Of a stretch of 38,442 bases of DNA, positions 31,155 through 38,442 are shown one piece after another. Origin of the DNA: Terriglobia bacterium (GTDB lineage: Bacteria > Acidobacteriota > Terriglobia > UBA7540); the NCBI GenBank assembly GCA_030037755.1, contig JASHQD010000643.1:1-38442 (forward strand), written 5' to 3'. The notes below the pieces were generated by a model, which was given only the letters and a program-made list of their open reading frames with translations, searched no databases and was not told the origin of the DNA. The position numbers were made by a program, and so were the translations under genes. Within the stretch, counting starts at the first letter, position 1; every line of letters starts with the position of its first letter.

Positions 31155-34100
31155 TCAAGGTTTGGCGCAGGCGTTCTTCACGTCTTCGCCGGTGGTTTGG
31201 TCGGAGAGAAACTCGTATTTCTTGTTATCTTTCGTGGTGAGGTGGAACTTGCCCTTGCCCCGGTCGGCCTTCGCCTCCTTGATATCCGAACAGCTTAAAT
31301 CCACCTGTGGGGGTTGCCCCCCTGGGCCCGGCGACCAGACAAACTTCACGCGATGGCCAATCACGACGATGGTGCCGAAGAATTCGTAACCCTCCGCGAC
31401 GAGATTCGCGGGCTTACTGAGGACGGCCTTCGGCGGCGGCGGGGCGTGCGGCTTGGCCGCCTCCTCCGCCTCGGCTACGGTCTTCTGGAGGCTGGCCACC
31501 GCCGGATCGCCGGGTCGAAGCTGGGCCAGCTCGCCGAGGACGCGATCCGCGGTTGTGAAATCTTTGTTCTTGACGGCCTCGCTCACCTGGGTGACCACGT
31601 GCTCGAGGCTCCACTGCAGGATCTGGGGCGCGTAGCTGTTCTTAGGGTCAAGCTGGAGCAGTTGACTGGCGTAGTAAATCGCGTTGTCCTGATCGGGCTC
31701 GGCGAGCTTACCCGCCTGTTCGGCATCGAAAGCCTTCTTTTGCAGAGCCGTGATCTTCTGCTGCAGCTCGGCCTCCGCCGGATTCGGCACGGGCACGGGC
31801 GGAGGTTCGGGTGCGGGCCGTTTGACGTTCGCAAGGTGCGCGGAAGCCCGCATGAGAAAGATCGCGGCCGACGGATTCGAGCCTGTTTCGAACTCCCTTG
31901 AGGCCGCGCCGGCGCCGCTGTCCCACGACAGCGTATGAGTCGCACTCGCGAGATTGTTCACGGCAGGAGCCGCCGGGCTCAGGTCATAAGGCTGGCCGTC
32001 GACGGACGCCTTGCCCGGAGGAGAACTGAACTGCGCGCGTGCCTCTCCGCCGAAAGTCGTCAGCGTAACCAGGTCGAAATTTCCGGTCTTCGACTCAGAG
32101 GTAACCACGGGCGCGGCGCCCGCCGTCACCTGAACCGTCAATTTAGCGCTCGCGCCCGAAGCGTTGATTTCCAGCGTATGATCCTGGGATTGCGCGCCGG
32201 CGTCCACGTCGCGGTTCCACTCGCCGGTCGTGACCCGCAGCGGCGGCTCGTCATCCCACTTCAGTCTGACGTTCTTGAGGTCGCCGATGTCCAGCCGCAG
32301 CTTAACAGGCAAAGGCGTCAGAGTGAGCTCCGGAACGGGACTCATTCCCGGCGACACATCCAGTGAACGGGAAACGGGCTCGTAGCCAGGATGGCTGACC
32401 ACGAGTTGATGAGAGCTGAGGCTCAAGTTGAGGTTCACAGGACTCGGACCGAGATCCCGCCCGTCCACCGAAACCGTGGCCCCAGCCGGCGAGGTTGAAA
32501 TCGTGAGCGCGACCAGGGCAGGTGGCGGCGGCGGCGTATGGTGTTTGCGGACGATCTCAACGATCGTCACCACAGCAAGCAGAACAAATGCCACCGCAAA
32601 GACCAGCAAATATTTCGATCTCAGCCAATCGAACGGCGAGCTCGCGATGGGCTGAGCGTCTCTGACATCGGTTGAGACCGGCGGTTCCGTTGTTGGAACT
32701 GGAGCTGGGCCGGCAGCTTCAGCGCTCTCAACCGGTGAGGACGATATCGCAGAAGAAGGCTCTTCGATCAGGACAGGTGAGGGCAAGGCAGATATGTCCG
32801 CAGCTGAGAAAACCTGGGTGGCGCTATAGGTGCCGATGCTCGCCGGTTCGATTGGCGTCTCGACTGCAGCCATTGGCGTCTCGACGGTAGCCTCTGATGC
32901 GGCTGGGGCCCTGCTCTCGGCGAAAATGCTCTCGATTGATTTGTCCGCACCGCGAGTAGGTTCGTCGAAAGGGCTCTGGACGGGTGTCTTGGAAGTCGCC
33001 GGTTGACGAGTGGCTTCAAATTGGCCCCGGCGCGCGCGCACGAGCAACTGCACCAGTTGTGGACTACCCGGGTAGCGTGCGAGCTCCTGCTCTGCCTGTT
33101 CTGCGGCCTCATCGTAGCGGCCGGCGTCGAGTAGATTCTCGATTCGTTGGCAGGATGCGTGAAGTTGCCGCTCCAGTTCCTCAGCGAGCTTATGGCTCTT
33201 GGCCAGCACCGCCAGCCGATCGAGTTCGACGCTTTCAGGAAACTGCTGCTTTGACGTCTCGCACTCTTCGAGCGCCCTGGCGTAATCCTTCCCGTCGATC
33301 AGTCCCTGGATCCTGGCCAGGCTGGCGGCCAGCGCGTCTCGACGCTTGAGAAGGTCGGATTGCTTGGTGGCGAACTCGTAGAGTCCGGTGGCCTCCGGGC
33401 GCTGCGGGAACCGGGCCGCGAGTCTCCCCGCGCGCTCCACAGCCTCGCGGACTTTGCCGGCGGCGAGAAGAGCTTTGGCGTCCTGAAGCCCTGACTGAAA
33501 CTCTTCGGTCTTCTGCCGCGCCTCGATGACGAGTTTTCCAACCTCAATTTCCTTTGGAAACTCCGATTCGAGAGCGGCGAGGCGCGCCGTGGCACCCTCG
33601 TATTGCGCGCGATCGAGAAGATTCCGGACTTCCCAGAGGGCCTCGCCCAGCCGAAAACGCTTCTCCCTTTCCGCCCGCTCCTGTTGAATCTGAGCCAGAA
33701 TCGTTTGCGCGTCTGAATTGCTCCCGTCGAGTTCGAGCACCTGCTTGAGAGTGGCCTCGGCATCGGTGAGATCGCCGCTGCGGTAAGCGTTTTTCGCCGC
33801 CGTCAGGCTCTCGCGGATTTGACTGGCCTGAGCTTGTTTCTCTCTCGCGCCGGCCAGCAGATCAGCCGCTTGTTCGTGACGGGAATCGAGCTTGATGGCA
33901 TCTTCGAATCTCCTGATAGCGGCCTCATAATCGTGCCTTTCCAGGAATCCCTGCCCTTCAGAAACCAGGGCATCAACCTTGCCCGAGAGTTCGAGCCGCC
34001 TCATCTCCGAGACAACTTCACTCATCAGCGACTTCGCCTGAGGATGGCTGCTATCGAGCAGAAGCGCGTCGCGCAGCACGTCGCGCGCGCGGGAAAAATC

Positions 34101-35003
34101 GCGCCGGCCGATCAAGTCGGGAACTTGCGAGACCATCTCCTCGGCCAGATCGTGCTGCAGCGCGAAGGCAATCGGATCGAGTTCCAGAATCAGGTCCTGC
34201 AGCGAGGAATACCGGTTTTCCGGCTCCTTTCTGAGGCACCGCGACACGATCGCTTCCAATCCCGGGGGGATTCCGGGCACCAGTTTGCTCAGCGGTTCAG
34301 GATCTTTGATGAGAATTTGACCGATCACCGAGGCGACCGTCGGCGCATCGAAGGGCCGTTGATAGCTCAGGAATTCGTAGATCACCACGCCCACGGAGAA
34401 AATGTCCGACCGCTGATCGACGGGGCGCTCGTTGAGTTGTTCTGGCGACGCGTAATGGACGGTCCCCAGGAACATGCCTTGCCGGGTGAGCGCGGCCGCC
34501 TGCACGGCCGTCATATTGGACGACTCCACGCGAACGATGCCAAAATCCACCACCTTCGGCGTGCCGTCTTTCCGGATCAGAATGTTCGCGGGCTTGATAT
34601 CGCGGTGGACCAGGCCGTGCTCGTGCGCGTACGCAAGGCCTGAGCAGAATTGCCGGATGATCTTCAGCCGTTGCGCCAGCGGCATGGGAGCGCGCCGCGC
34701 GATAATATCGCGCAGGCTTTCCCCTTCCACAAACTCCATGGCAATGTAAGGCCGGCCTGAAGCCTCACCCAGATCGAAGATGGTGACGAGGTTGGGATGC
34801 TGCAGACTGCCGGCGGCCTGCGCCTCGCGGTAAAAGCGTTTCAGCAGGTCCGGATTGTCCGTCGACTCCAGGGTCAGCGTCTTCAGGGCGACAATGCGGC
34901 CCAGTACAGGATCGCGAGCCTTGTAGACTACTCCCATCCCGCCGCGGCCCTGCTCCGCAATAATCTCGTACTTACCGAGAGTCTGAATGACCTCTGAATC
35001 CAA
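31155..35003 (-). CDS. Transmembrane Ser/Thr protein kinase with TPR and PEGA domains
   Basis: PknB-type kinase of 1282 residues. The kinase domain (about 10-275) has the glycine loop GRGGMGVVY, Lys 41 in VALK, HRDIKPAN (Asp 135), DFG (153-155) and ASPE (185-188), all intact. Residues 290-680 form a long stretch of TPR-like and coiled helices (for example RHDYEAAIRRFEDAIKLD). One TM helix lies near 795-815 (LLVFAVAFVLLAVVTIVEIV), then a PEGA domain (829-885, TISTSPAGATVSVDGRDLGP), a beta domain and further helices outside the membrane. The start is the TTG at 35003 (AGGGGG upstream); the N-terminus fits the family. Likely senses an envelope signal; targets unknown. Confidence 0.9.
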   Translation of the reverse strand: MDSEVIQTLGKYEIIAEQGRGGMGVVYKARDPVLGRIVALKTLTLESTDNPDLLKRFYREAQAAGSLQHPNLVTIFDLGEASGRPYIAMEFVEGESLRDIIARRAPMPLAQRLKIIRQFCSGLAYAHEHGLVHRDIKPANILIRKDGTPKVVDFGIVRVESSNMTAVQAAALTRQGMFLGTVHYASPEQLNERPVDQRSDIFSVGVVIYEFLSYQRPFDAPTVASVIGQILIKDPEPLSKLVPGIPPGLEAIVSRCLRKEPENRYSSLQDLILELDPIAFALQHDLAEEMVSQVPDLIGRRDFSRARDVLRDALLLDSSHPQAKSLMSEVVSEMRRLELSGKVDALVSEGQGFLERHDYEAAIRRFEDAIKLDSRHEQAADLLAGAREKQAQASQIRESLTAAKNAYRSGDLTDAEATLKQVLELDGSNSDAQTILAQIQQERAEREKRFRLGEALWEVRNLLDRAQYEGATARLAALESEFPKEIEVGKLVIEARQKTEEFQSGLQDAKALLAAGKVREAVERAGRLAARFPQRPEATGLYEFATKQSDLLKRRDALAASLARIQGLIDGKDYARALEECETSKQQFPESVELDRLAVLAKSHKLAEELERQLHASCQRIENLLDAGRYDEAAEQAEQELARYPGSPQLVQLLVRARRGQFEATRQPATSKTPVQSPFDEPTRGADKSIESIFAESRAPAASEATVETPMAAVETPIEPASIGTYSATQVFSAADISALPSPVLIEEPSSAISSSPVESAEAAGPAPVPTTEPPVSTDVRDAQPIASSPFDWLRSKYLLVFAVAFVLLAVVTIVEIVRKHHTPPPPPALVALTISTSPAGATVSVDGRDLGPSPVNLNLSLSSHQLVVSHPGYEPVSRSLDVSPGMSPVPELTLTPLPVKLRLDIGDLKNVRLKWDDEPPLRVTTGEWNRDVDAGAQSQDHTLEINASGASAKLTVQVTAGAAPVVTSESKTGNFDLVTLTTFGGEARAQFSSPPGKASVDGQPYDLSPAAPAVNNLASATHTLSWDSGAGAASREFETGSNPSAAIFLMRASAHLANVKRPAPEPPPVPVPNPAEAELQQKITALQKKAFDAEQAGKLAEPDQDNAIYYASQLLQLDPKNSYAPQILQWSLEHVVTQVSEAVKNKDFTTADRVLGELAQLRPGDPAVASLQKTVAEAEEAAKPHAPPPPKAVLSKPANLVAEGYEFFGTIVVIGHRVKFVWSPGPGGQPPQVDLSCSDIKEAKADRGKGKFHLTTKDNKKYEFLSDQTTGEDVKNACAKP

Positions 35004-35124
35004 CTGGAATGCCCCCCTAGGGCCTGGCGATCGGCATAGTTTAGCACAGAGTTGATTTCCGTCGATGAATCAACCGGGAACTCTCCAGCGAACCATCACA
35101 TCAAAAGACTGAGGGGAGGTTCAG

Positions 35125-35868
35125 ATGACGAATTCTTCGCCGACAGCATTGATTACCGGAGGAACCAGCGGGATCGGCCGGGCCGCCGCGAACCAGCTCG
35201 CCCGGCTTGGCGTGCATGTCGTGGTCGTCGGACGCAACGAGGAGCGGGGCGAGAAGACGGTCGCCGGCATCCGCGCGGCGGGCGGCAAGGCGGATTTTAT
35301 TTCGTCCGACCTTCGGAGCGCCGCGAGCGCGCGCGAAGTGGCGAGAAAAGCGACGGAACTGGGAGGCGGCGACGTCGATATTCTGATCAACAGCGCCGGA
35401 ATTTTCCCCTTCGGACCTACGCACGAAACAACTGAAGACGTCTTTGATAGTGTGTATTCACTGAACGTCAAGGCGCCTTACTTCCTGGTCGGCGAATTGG
35501 CTCCGCGGATGGCGAAGAGAGGAAAAGGGGCGATCGTTAATGTCTCGACGATGGTGGCGGATTACGGAGTGCCGGGCATGAGCCTCTACGGATCGAGCAA
35601 AGCGGCCATCAACCTGCTTACCAAGTCGTGGGCGGCTGAATACGGGCCCAGCGGCGTTCGCGTGAATGCCGTGAGCCCGGGACCAACGCGCACGGAAGGC
35701 ACCGAAGTCATGGGTGAGGGCGTCGACCAACTGGCGGCCCAGGCGCCGGCGGGCCGTCCCGCTACCCCGGAGGAGATCGCTGAGGCCATCGTCTTCCTGG
35801 CAACGGATCGCGCGAGCTTCATTTACGGCGCGATACTCGCCGTCGATGGAGGGCGCACCGCGGTCTGA
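35125..35868 (+). CDS. Short-chain dehydrogenase/reductase
   Basis: Classical SDR (247 aa) with the NAD(P)-binding TGGTSGIG (residues 11-18), NSAG (89-92), Asn 114, Ser 141 and the catalytic Tyr 155-x3-Lys 159 (YGSSK). The C-terminal VNAVSPGPTRT and FIYGAILAVDGG blocks are typical. It probably reduces or oxidises a small carbonyl/alcohol; Arg 37 in VVGRNEE suggests NADP preference (inference). GGGGAGG lies 9 nt before ATG 35125. It is divergent from the kinase gene, with about 120 bp between the starts. Confidence 0.92.
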   Translation: MTNSSPTALITGGTSGIGRAAANQLARLGVHVVVVGRNEERGEKTVAGIRAAGGKADFISSDLRSAASAREVARKATELGGGDVDILINSAGIFPFGPTHETTEDVFDSVYSLNVKAPYFLVGELAPRMAKRGKGAIVNVSTMVADYGVPGMSLYGSSKAAINLLTKSWAAEYGPSGVRVNAVSPGPTRTEGTEVMGEGVDQLAAQAPAGRPATPEEIAEAIVFLATDRASFIYGAILAVDGGRTAV

Positions 35869-36434
35869 ACAGTGGGCAGCTGCGACCGGAGGCAAATCCG
35901 CCCCAGTTAACGGGGCCATGGGTGACCTCGCTGCGGAAGGCACTGTGGGCGTTCTCTCCACACTCACCACGCTCGCAGGGGAAATAACTTGCTCCAGCTG
36001 GGAAGTAGTGAACAGCGGGAAGCCCTGAATGGACGGGGCGGGGGAGTCTATCTGGCAACTTGCGGCTCTGCCGCCGTGCCTTGCGGAAAAGCTTCGCCTT
36101 TCCGGGCTCTGCTGCAAAAAACTCAAATAACTCCTCACTTGAATTCTGCGGCGACGATCTGGACAATCAGGCACAGACTTTGAGGGACGTGGAATCTGCG
36201 ACTTCCCGATCTTCTCGACGCCTCCCGCATTTTCGATCTGACCATCATTGAGTCTGGAGCCTCGGCTGGCGCACACCGCCTTCCGGGAACTCTCGGATGC
36301 TCGGTCATACGCGGCTTGGCGGATCCCGCTCGCTATCTCAGCTGCTGAGCGCAGTGGCCCACGCCGCTTGGTATGGCATCGCCGCTCGAGACATGCGCCG
36401 TCCAGTCCGGTGTCGCGACCGAATTAGCGTGGGA
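35869..36434. other. About 570 bp without a recognised gene
   Basis: Open frames exist on both strands (longest on the minus strand, 35458-36276, mostly antisense to the SDR gene), but none has a ribosome-binding site or a family I know. No tRNA, repeat array or insertion sequence is visible. It may be decayed coding DNA. Confidence 0.3.
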
Positions 36435-36440
36435 TATAAT
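36435..36440 (+). promoter_or_regulatory. -10 box TATAAT of the ECF sigma gene
   Basis: A perfect TATAAT ends 45 nt before ATG 36486; no consensus -35 is seen at 16-18 nt. If the gene is autoregulated, its -35 would not follow the sigma-70 consensus. Confidence 0.4.
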
Positions 36441-36485
36441 CGTCGGCGAGTTCATTGAAACGTCAGCTTCCAAGGGGGGACGTTG

Positions 36486-37061
36486 ATGGAATCGCCCGGA
36501 GACATCACCCTGCTGCTCGCCGGACTTCGTGCTGGGGACCGGTCTGCCGAGTCGAGGCTGATGCCACTGGTGTACAACGAACTGCGCCGGGTGGCACGAC
36601 GTTATCTGCGTAGCGAGCGCCCCGATCACACGCTGCAACCCACCGCGCTGGTCCATGAAGTCTATTTGCGTCTGGTCGGGCAGCATGAGGTTGCCTGGCA
36701 AAACCGTGCTCACTTCTTCGGTGTAGCCGCCCAACTGATGCGCCGCATCCTGGTGGATCACGCGCGTGCGCGCCAGGCGGAAAAGCGCGGCGGTCATCAG
36801 CAGAAAGTCCCCCTGAACGAAGTGCTGGAGTACGCTGCGGACAAAAGCGCGGAACTCGTCGCGCTCGATGGAGCGCTCGACAGGCTCGCCAAGCGCGACC
36901 CTCGCCAGGCCCGCATTGTGGAGTTGCGGTTCTTCGCGGGCCTCACCGAGAAGGAAGCCGCCGAGGTCCTGGGCATTTCCGTCCGTACCGTCAAGCGGGA
37001 TTGGGGTGTGGCACGAGCCTGGCTGTATCGGGAGATTAACGAGAACAGGGCGTCGACGTAG
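36486..37061 (+). CDS. ECF-type sigma factor, Acidobacteria/Planctomycetes class
   Basis: A 191-residue sigma factor. Region 2 spans about residues 20-95 (ELRRVARRYLRSERPDHTLQ, ALVHEVYLRLVGQ, FFGVAAQLMRRILVDHARAR), region 4 about 130-185 (RIVELRFFAGLTEKEAAEVLGISVRTVKRDW). The PTALVHEVYLRL and RILVDHAR segments are characteristic of the class that Acidobacteriota and Planctomycetes carry in many copies, usually beside Ser/Thr kinases instead of anti-sigma factors. AGGGGGG precedes ATG 36486; a TTG just upstream is also in frame. The kinase 250 bp downstream is its likely partner, perhaps controlling it by phosphorylation (inference). Confidence 0.93.
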   Translation: MESPGDITLLLAGLRAGDRSAESRLMPLVYNELRRVARRYLRSERPDHTLQPTALVHEVYLRLVGQHEVAWQNRAHFFGVAAQLMRRILVDHARARQAEKRGGHQQKVPLNEVLEYAADKSAELVALDGALDRLAKRDPRQARIVELRFFAGLTEKEAAEVLGISVRTVKRDWGVARAWLYREINENRAST

Positions 37062-37116
37062 TAAGGATTAGAGAATATTGGACAACGTCTGTTGTGCCTC
37101 AAGAACGAGCTCCCGA

Positions 37117-37149
37117 GCGGCGGTGAGGACACCGCCGCTACAGCGGGAA
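37117..37149. repeat. REP-like GC repeat (GGCGGTGAGGACACCGCC) after the sigma gene
   Basis: A further copy of the motif found at 9291-9367 and in the GH38 gene, here with the perfect palindromic arms GCGGCGGT/ACCGCCGC. Confidence 0.65.
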
Positions 37150-37208
37150 TCTATGAGCGCCGACTTTCCCAAGCTAACTAGATTAACAGGATGATAACGA
37201 CTCCAATT

Positions 37209-37291
37209 CATGTCATTCCGAGCGAAGCGAGGAATCGCATAAGTGGTTTACTTCCAAAGCGAGATTCCTCGTTTCGCTCGGAAATGATATG
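37209..37291. repeat. Long imperfect inverted repeat between sigma and kinase genes
   Basis: Left arm 37209-37236 (from CATGTCATTCCGAGCG to GAGGAATC) pairs with right arm 37263-37291 (from GATTCCTCG to ATGATATG) over a loop of about 26 nt, with only a few mismatches. The TCATTCCGAGCGAAGCGAGG arm is, from memory, a widespread intergenic palindrome. It ends 22 bp before the kinase start and may be a small non-autonomous element or a regulatory hairpin. Confidence 0.65.
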
Positions 37292-37312
37292 AATCGGGAA
37301 GGCTGACACCCA

Positions 37313-38442
37313 ATGATGGACGCCGACCGTTGGGAGCGCGCCAAGGAACTGTACGAGGCTGCGCTGGAGCGCGAGGAGCCTGATCGCTCTTCTTTCCTCA
37401 TCCAGGAGTGCCAGGGCGACGATGAACTGCGCCGCGAAGTCGAGTCGCTGCTCGCCGCCAACAAGAATGCCGGCGACTTCATGAAGACCCGCGGCGACCA
37501 CCTGCAGCCTGAGTCAACGGCGCTCGATATACCGGCCAGAGCGTTTTCTCCCGGCCAGATCGTTAACGGACGGTATGAGATCCTCCGATTCATCGCTCGT
37601 GGTGGCATGGGCGAGGTGTATGAGGCCAAGGACTTGGAACTCGGGACTCACGTGGCGCTGAAAACCGTCCGCCCGGAGATCTCCGCCTACCCGGAGACGT
37701 TAAAGCGCTTCAAGCAGGAGCTGAAGCTGAACCGTCGCGTCACCCACCCGAACGTCTGCCGCTTGCACCACCTGGAACCCTACCGGCCGCCCGCGGATAG
37801 CCAGGCGCCGGCGATCATTATCATCACCATGGAGCTGTTGGAAGGAGAGACGCTGGCCGCTTGCCTTCGGCGGCAGATCCGCATGACCCCTTCGGAGGCG
37901 CTGCCCCTCATCCGTCAGATGGCCGAGGGGCTGGCGGCGGCCCACGAGGCCGGTGTCGTGCATTGTGACTTCAAGCCGGGCAACGTGATGCTAGTCCCAC
38001 AGCGGCCGGCTGACATTGACTCTCAGCAAACCACTAAATCGCTCTCGGCAACAGCACTGCCCCGGGCCATGGCCCCCGTGGCCGTGGCACAGGCCGAACC
38101 TGGCCAACCCGACACCTCCGCGGGGTCATTGCGCGTGGTCATCACGGACTTTGGGCTGGCGCGAGCGATAGCGCCGTCCCCGCATGAGAGCATCGGCGGG
38201 TCCTCGGGTGGGGGCGGCCATTTCGTCGGAACCCCGGCCTATATGACACCGGAGCAGTTGGAAGGCCATAAGGTAACAGCGGCCACCGACGTGTATGCCC
38301 TGGGCTTGGTGATCTACGAGATGGTCGCGGGACATCAAGCGCTCCCCGGCGACCCCTGGCGGCGCCTCCGTGAGGCGCCTCCATCGCCGCGGGTCCACGT
38401 CCCTGAGCTTGACGAGGGCTGGGAGCGGGTAATCCTGAGGTG
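37313..38442 (+). CDS. Ser/Thr protein kinase, N-terminal part (runs off the window)
   Basis: Open from ATG 37313 (or 37316) to the right edge, 376 residues. Residues 1-60 are a short helical module (ADRWERAKELYEAALERE) common before kinase domains partnered with ECF sigma factors. Then come the glycine loop FIARGGMGEVYEA (96-104), Lys 117 (VALK), catalytic loop HCDFKPGN (217-224), DFG (279-281) and GTPAYMTPEQ. Two oddities: the Arg of HRD is Cys, so it is a non-RD kinase, and about 45 residues (230-273, Ala/Pro/Gln-rich) are inserted between the catalytic loop and DFG. Catalytic Asp, Lys and DFG are intact, so activity is likely. No ribosome-binding site is clear after the upstream palindrome. 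Confidence 0.88.
   Translation, partial: MMDADRWERAKELYEAALEREEPDRSSFLIQECQGDDELRREVESLLAANKNAGDFMKTRGDHLQPESTALDIPARAFSPGQIVNGRYEILRFIARGGMGEVYEAKDLELGTHVALKTVRPEISAYPETLKRFKQELKLNRRVTHPNVCRLHHLEPYRPPADSQAPAIIIITMELLEGETLAACLRRQIRMTPSEALPLIRQMAEGLAAAHEAGVVHCDFKPGNVMLVPQRPADIDSQQTTKSLSATALPRAMAPVAVAQAEPGQPDTSAGSLRVVITDFGLARAIAPSPHESIGGSSGGGGHFVGTPAYMTPEQLEGHKVTAATDVYALGLVIYEMVAGHQALPGDPWRRLREAPPSPRVHVPELDEGWERVILR

Noticed and set aside
35458-36276. 272-residue open frame on the minus strand across the SDR gene and the following gap
   Set aside because: Half of it is antisense to the SDR gene; the remainder has no family similarity or ribosome-binding site.
1-38442. CRISPR array or cas genes
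   Set aside because: No set of identical 24-40 bp repeats with regular unique spacers is present; the short-period arrays have units of 7-9 bp without spacers, and no Cas family is recognised.

Overview
The window looks like a chromosomal segment of a soil-type Acidobacteriota. This is inferred from its gene families: GloVer-repeat extracellular proteins, a Ser/Thr kinase with a PEGA domain, an ECF sigma factor of the Acidobacteria/Planctomycetes type followed by a second Ser/Thr kinase, a MerR-TPR fusion, a stand-alone Ku, and tandem small secreted Cys/His proteins. Base composition is high in GC throughout. Most of it reads as ordinary chromosome with compact genes on both strands. Accessory traces are an IS630-type transposase end at the left edge, a plasmid-type RepA remnant next to a tRNA-Leu 3' half near 13 kb, and an AbiEii-type nucleotidyltransferase pair near 18.5 kb.

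Layout. 1-2.5 kb: transposase end, FmdE-like protein, rhomboid-TPR membrane protein. 2.5-7.4 kb, minus strand: heavy-metal RND pump (CzcA/CusA type), its lipoprotein adaptor and a small CxxC membrane or secreted protein; no outer-membrane channel gene is visible. 7.4-8.4 kb: about 1 kb without a convincing gene but with a near-consensus sigma-70 promoter. 8.4-11.3 kb: Ku, MerR-TPR regulator, nucleoside-hydrolase-like secreted protein. 11.3-13.2 kb: M50-CBS protease on the minus strand, truncated RepA-like gene, truncated basic tail of an unknown gene, and a 54-nt tRNA-Leu(TAG) 3' half, probably an attachment-site scar. 13.2-22 kb: GH38 enzyme, EamA transporter, DUF6922-like/AbiEii pair, GH18 protein, GloVer-repeat protein. 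22.4-24.4 kb: unknown exported protein and two tandem Cys/His paralogues. 24.4-29.9 kb: M24 peptidase, accB, accC, thiE and an amino-acid permease. 29.9-35 kb, minus strand: duplicated winged-helix protein and a large PEGA/TPR kinase. 35.1-38.4 kb: SDR oxidoreductase, about 600 bp without a gene, ECF sigma factor, and a second kinase that runs off the right edge.

Genes that probably work together: pump plus adaptor (metal export); M24 peptidase-accB-accC (acetyl-CoA carboxylase biotin parts with a common neighbour); the DUF6922/AbiEii pair (toxin-antitoxin or defence type); the ECF sigma factor and the downstream kinase (signalling module).

Two patterns cut across the annotation. First, several gene borders carry short degenerate tandem repeats with 7-9 bp units, each locus with its own unit, and separate GC-rich palindromes of REP type; one REP-like motif occurs twice, in frame, inside the GH38 gene. 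Second, at least five genes have a -10-like hexamer only 7-9 nt before the start codon, which would give leaderless or nearly leaderless mRNAs.
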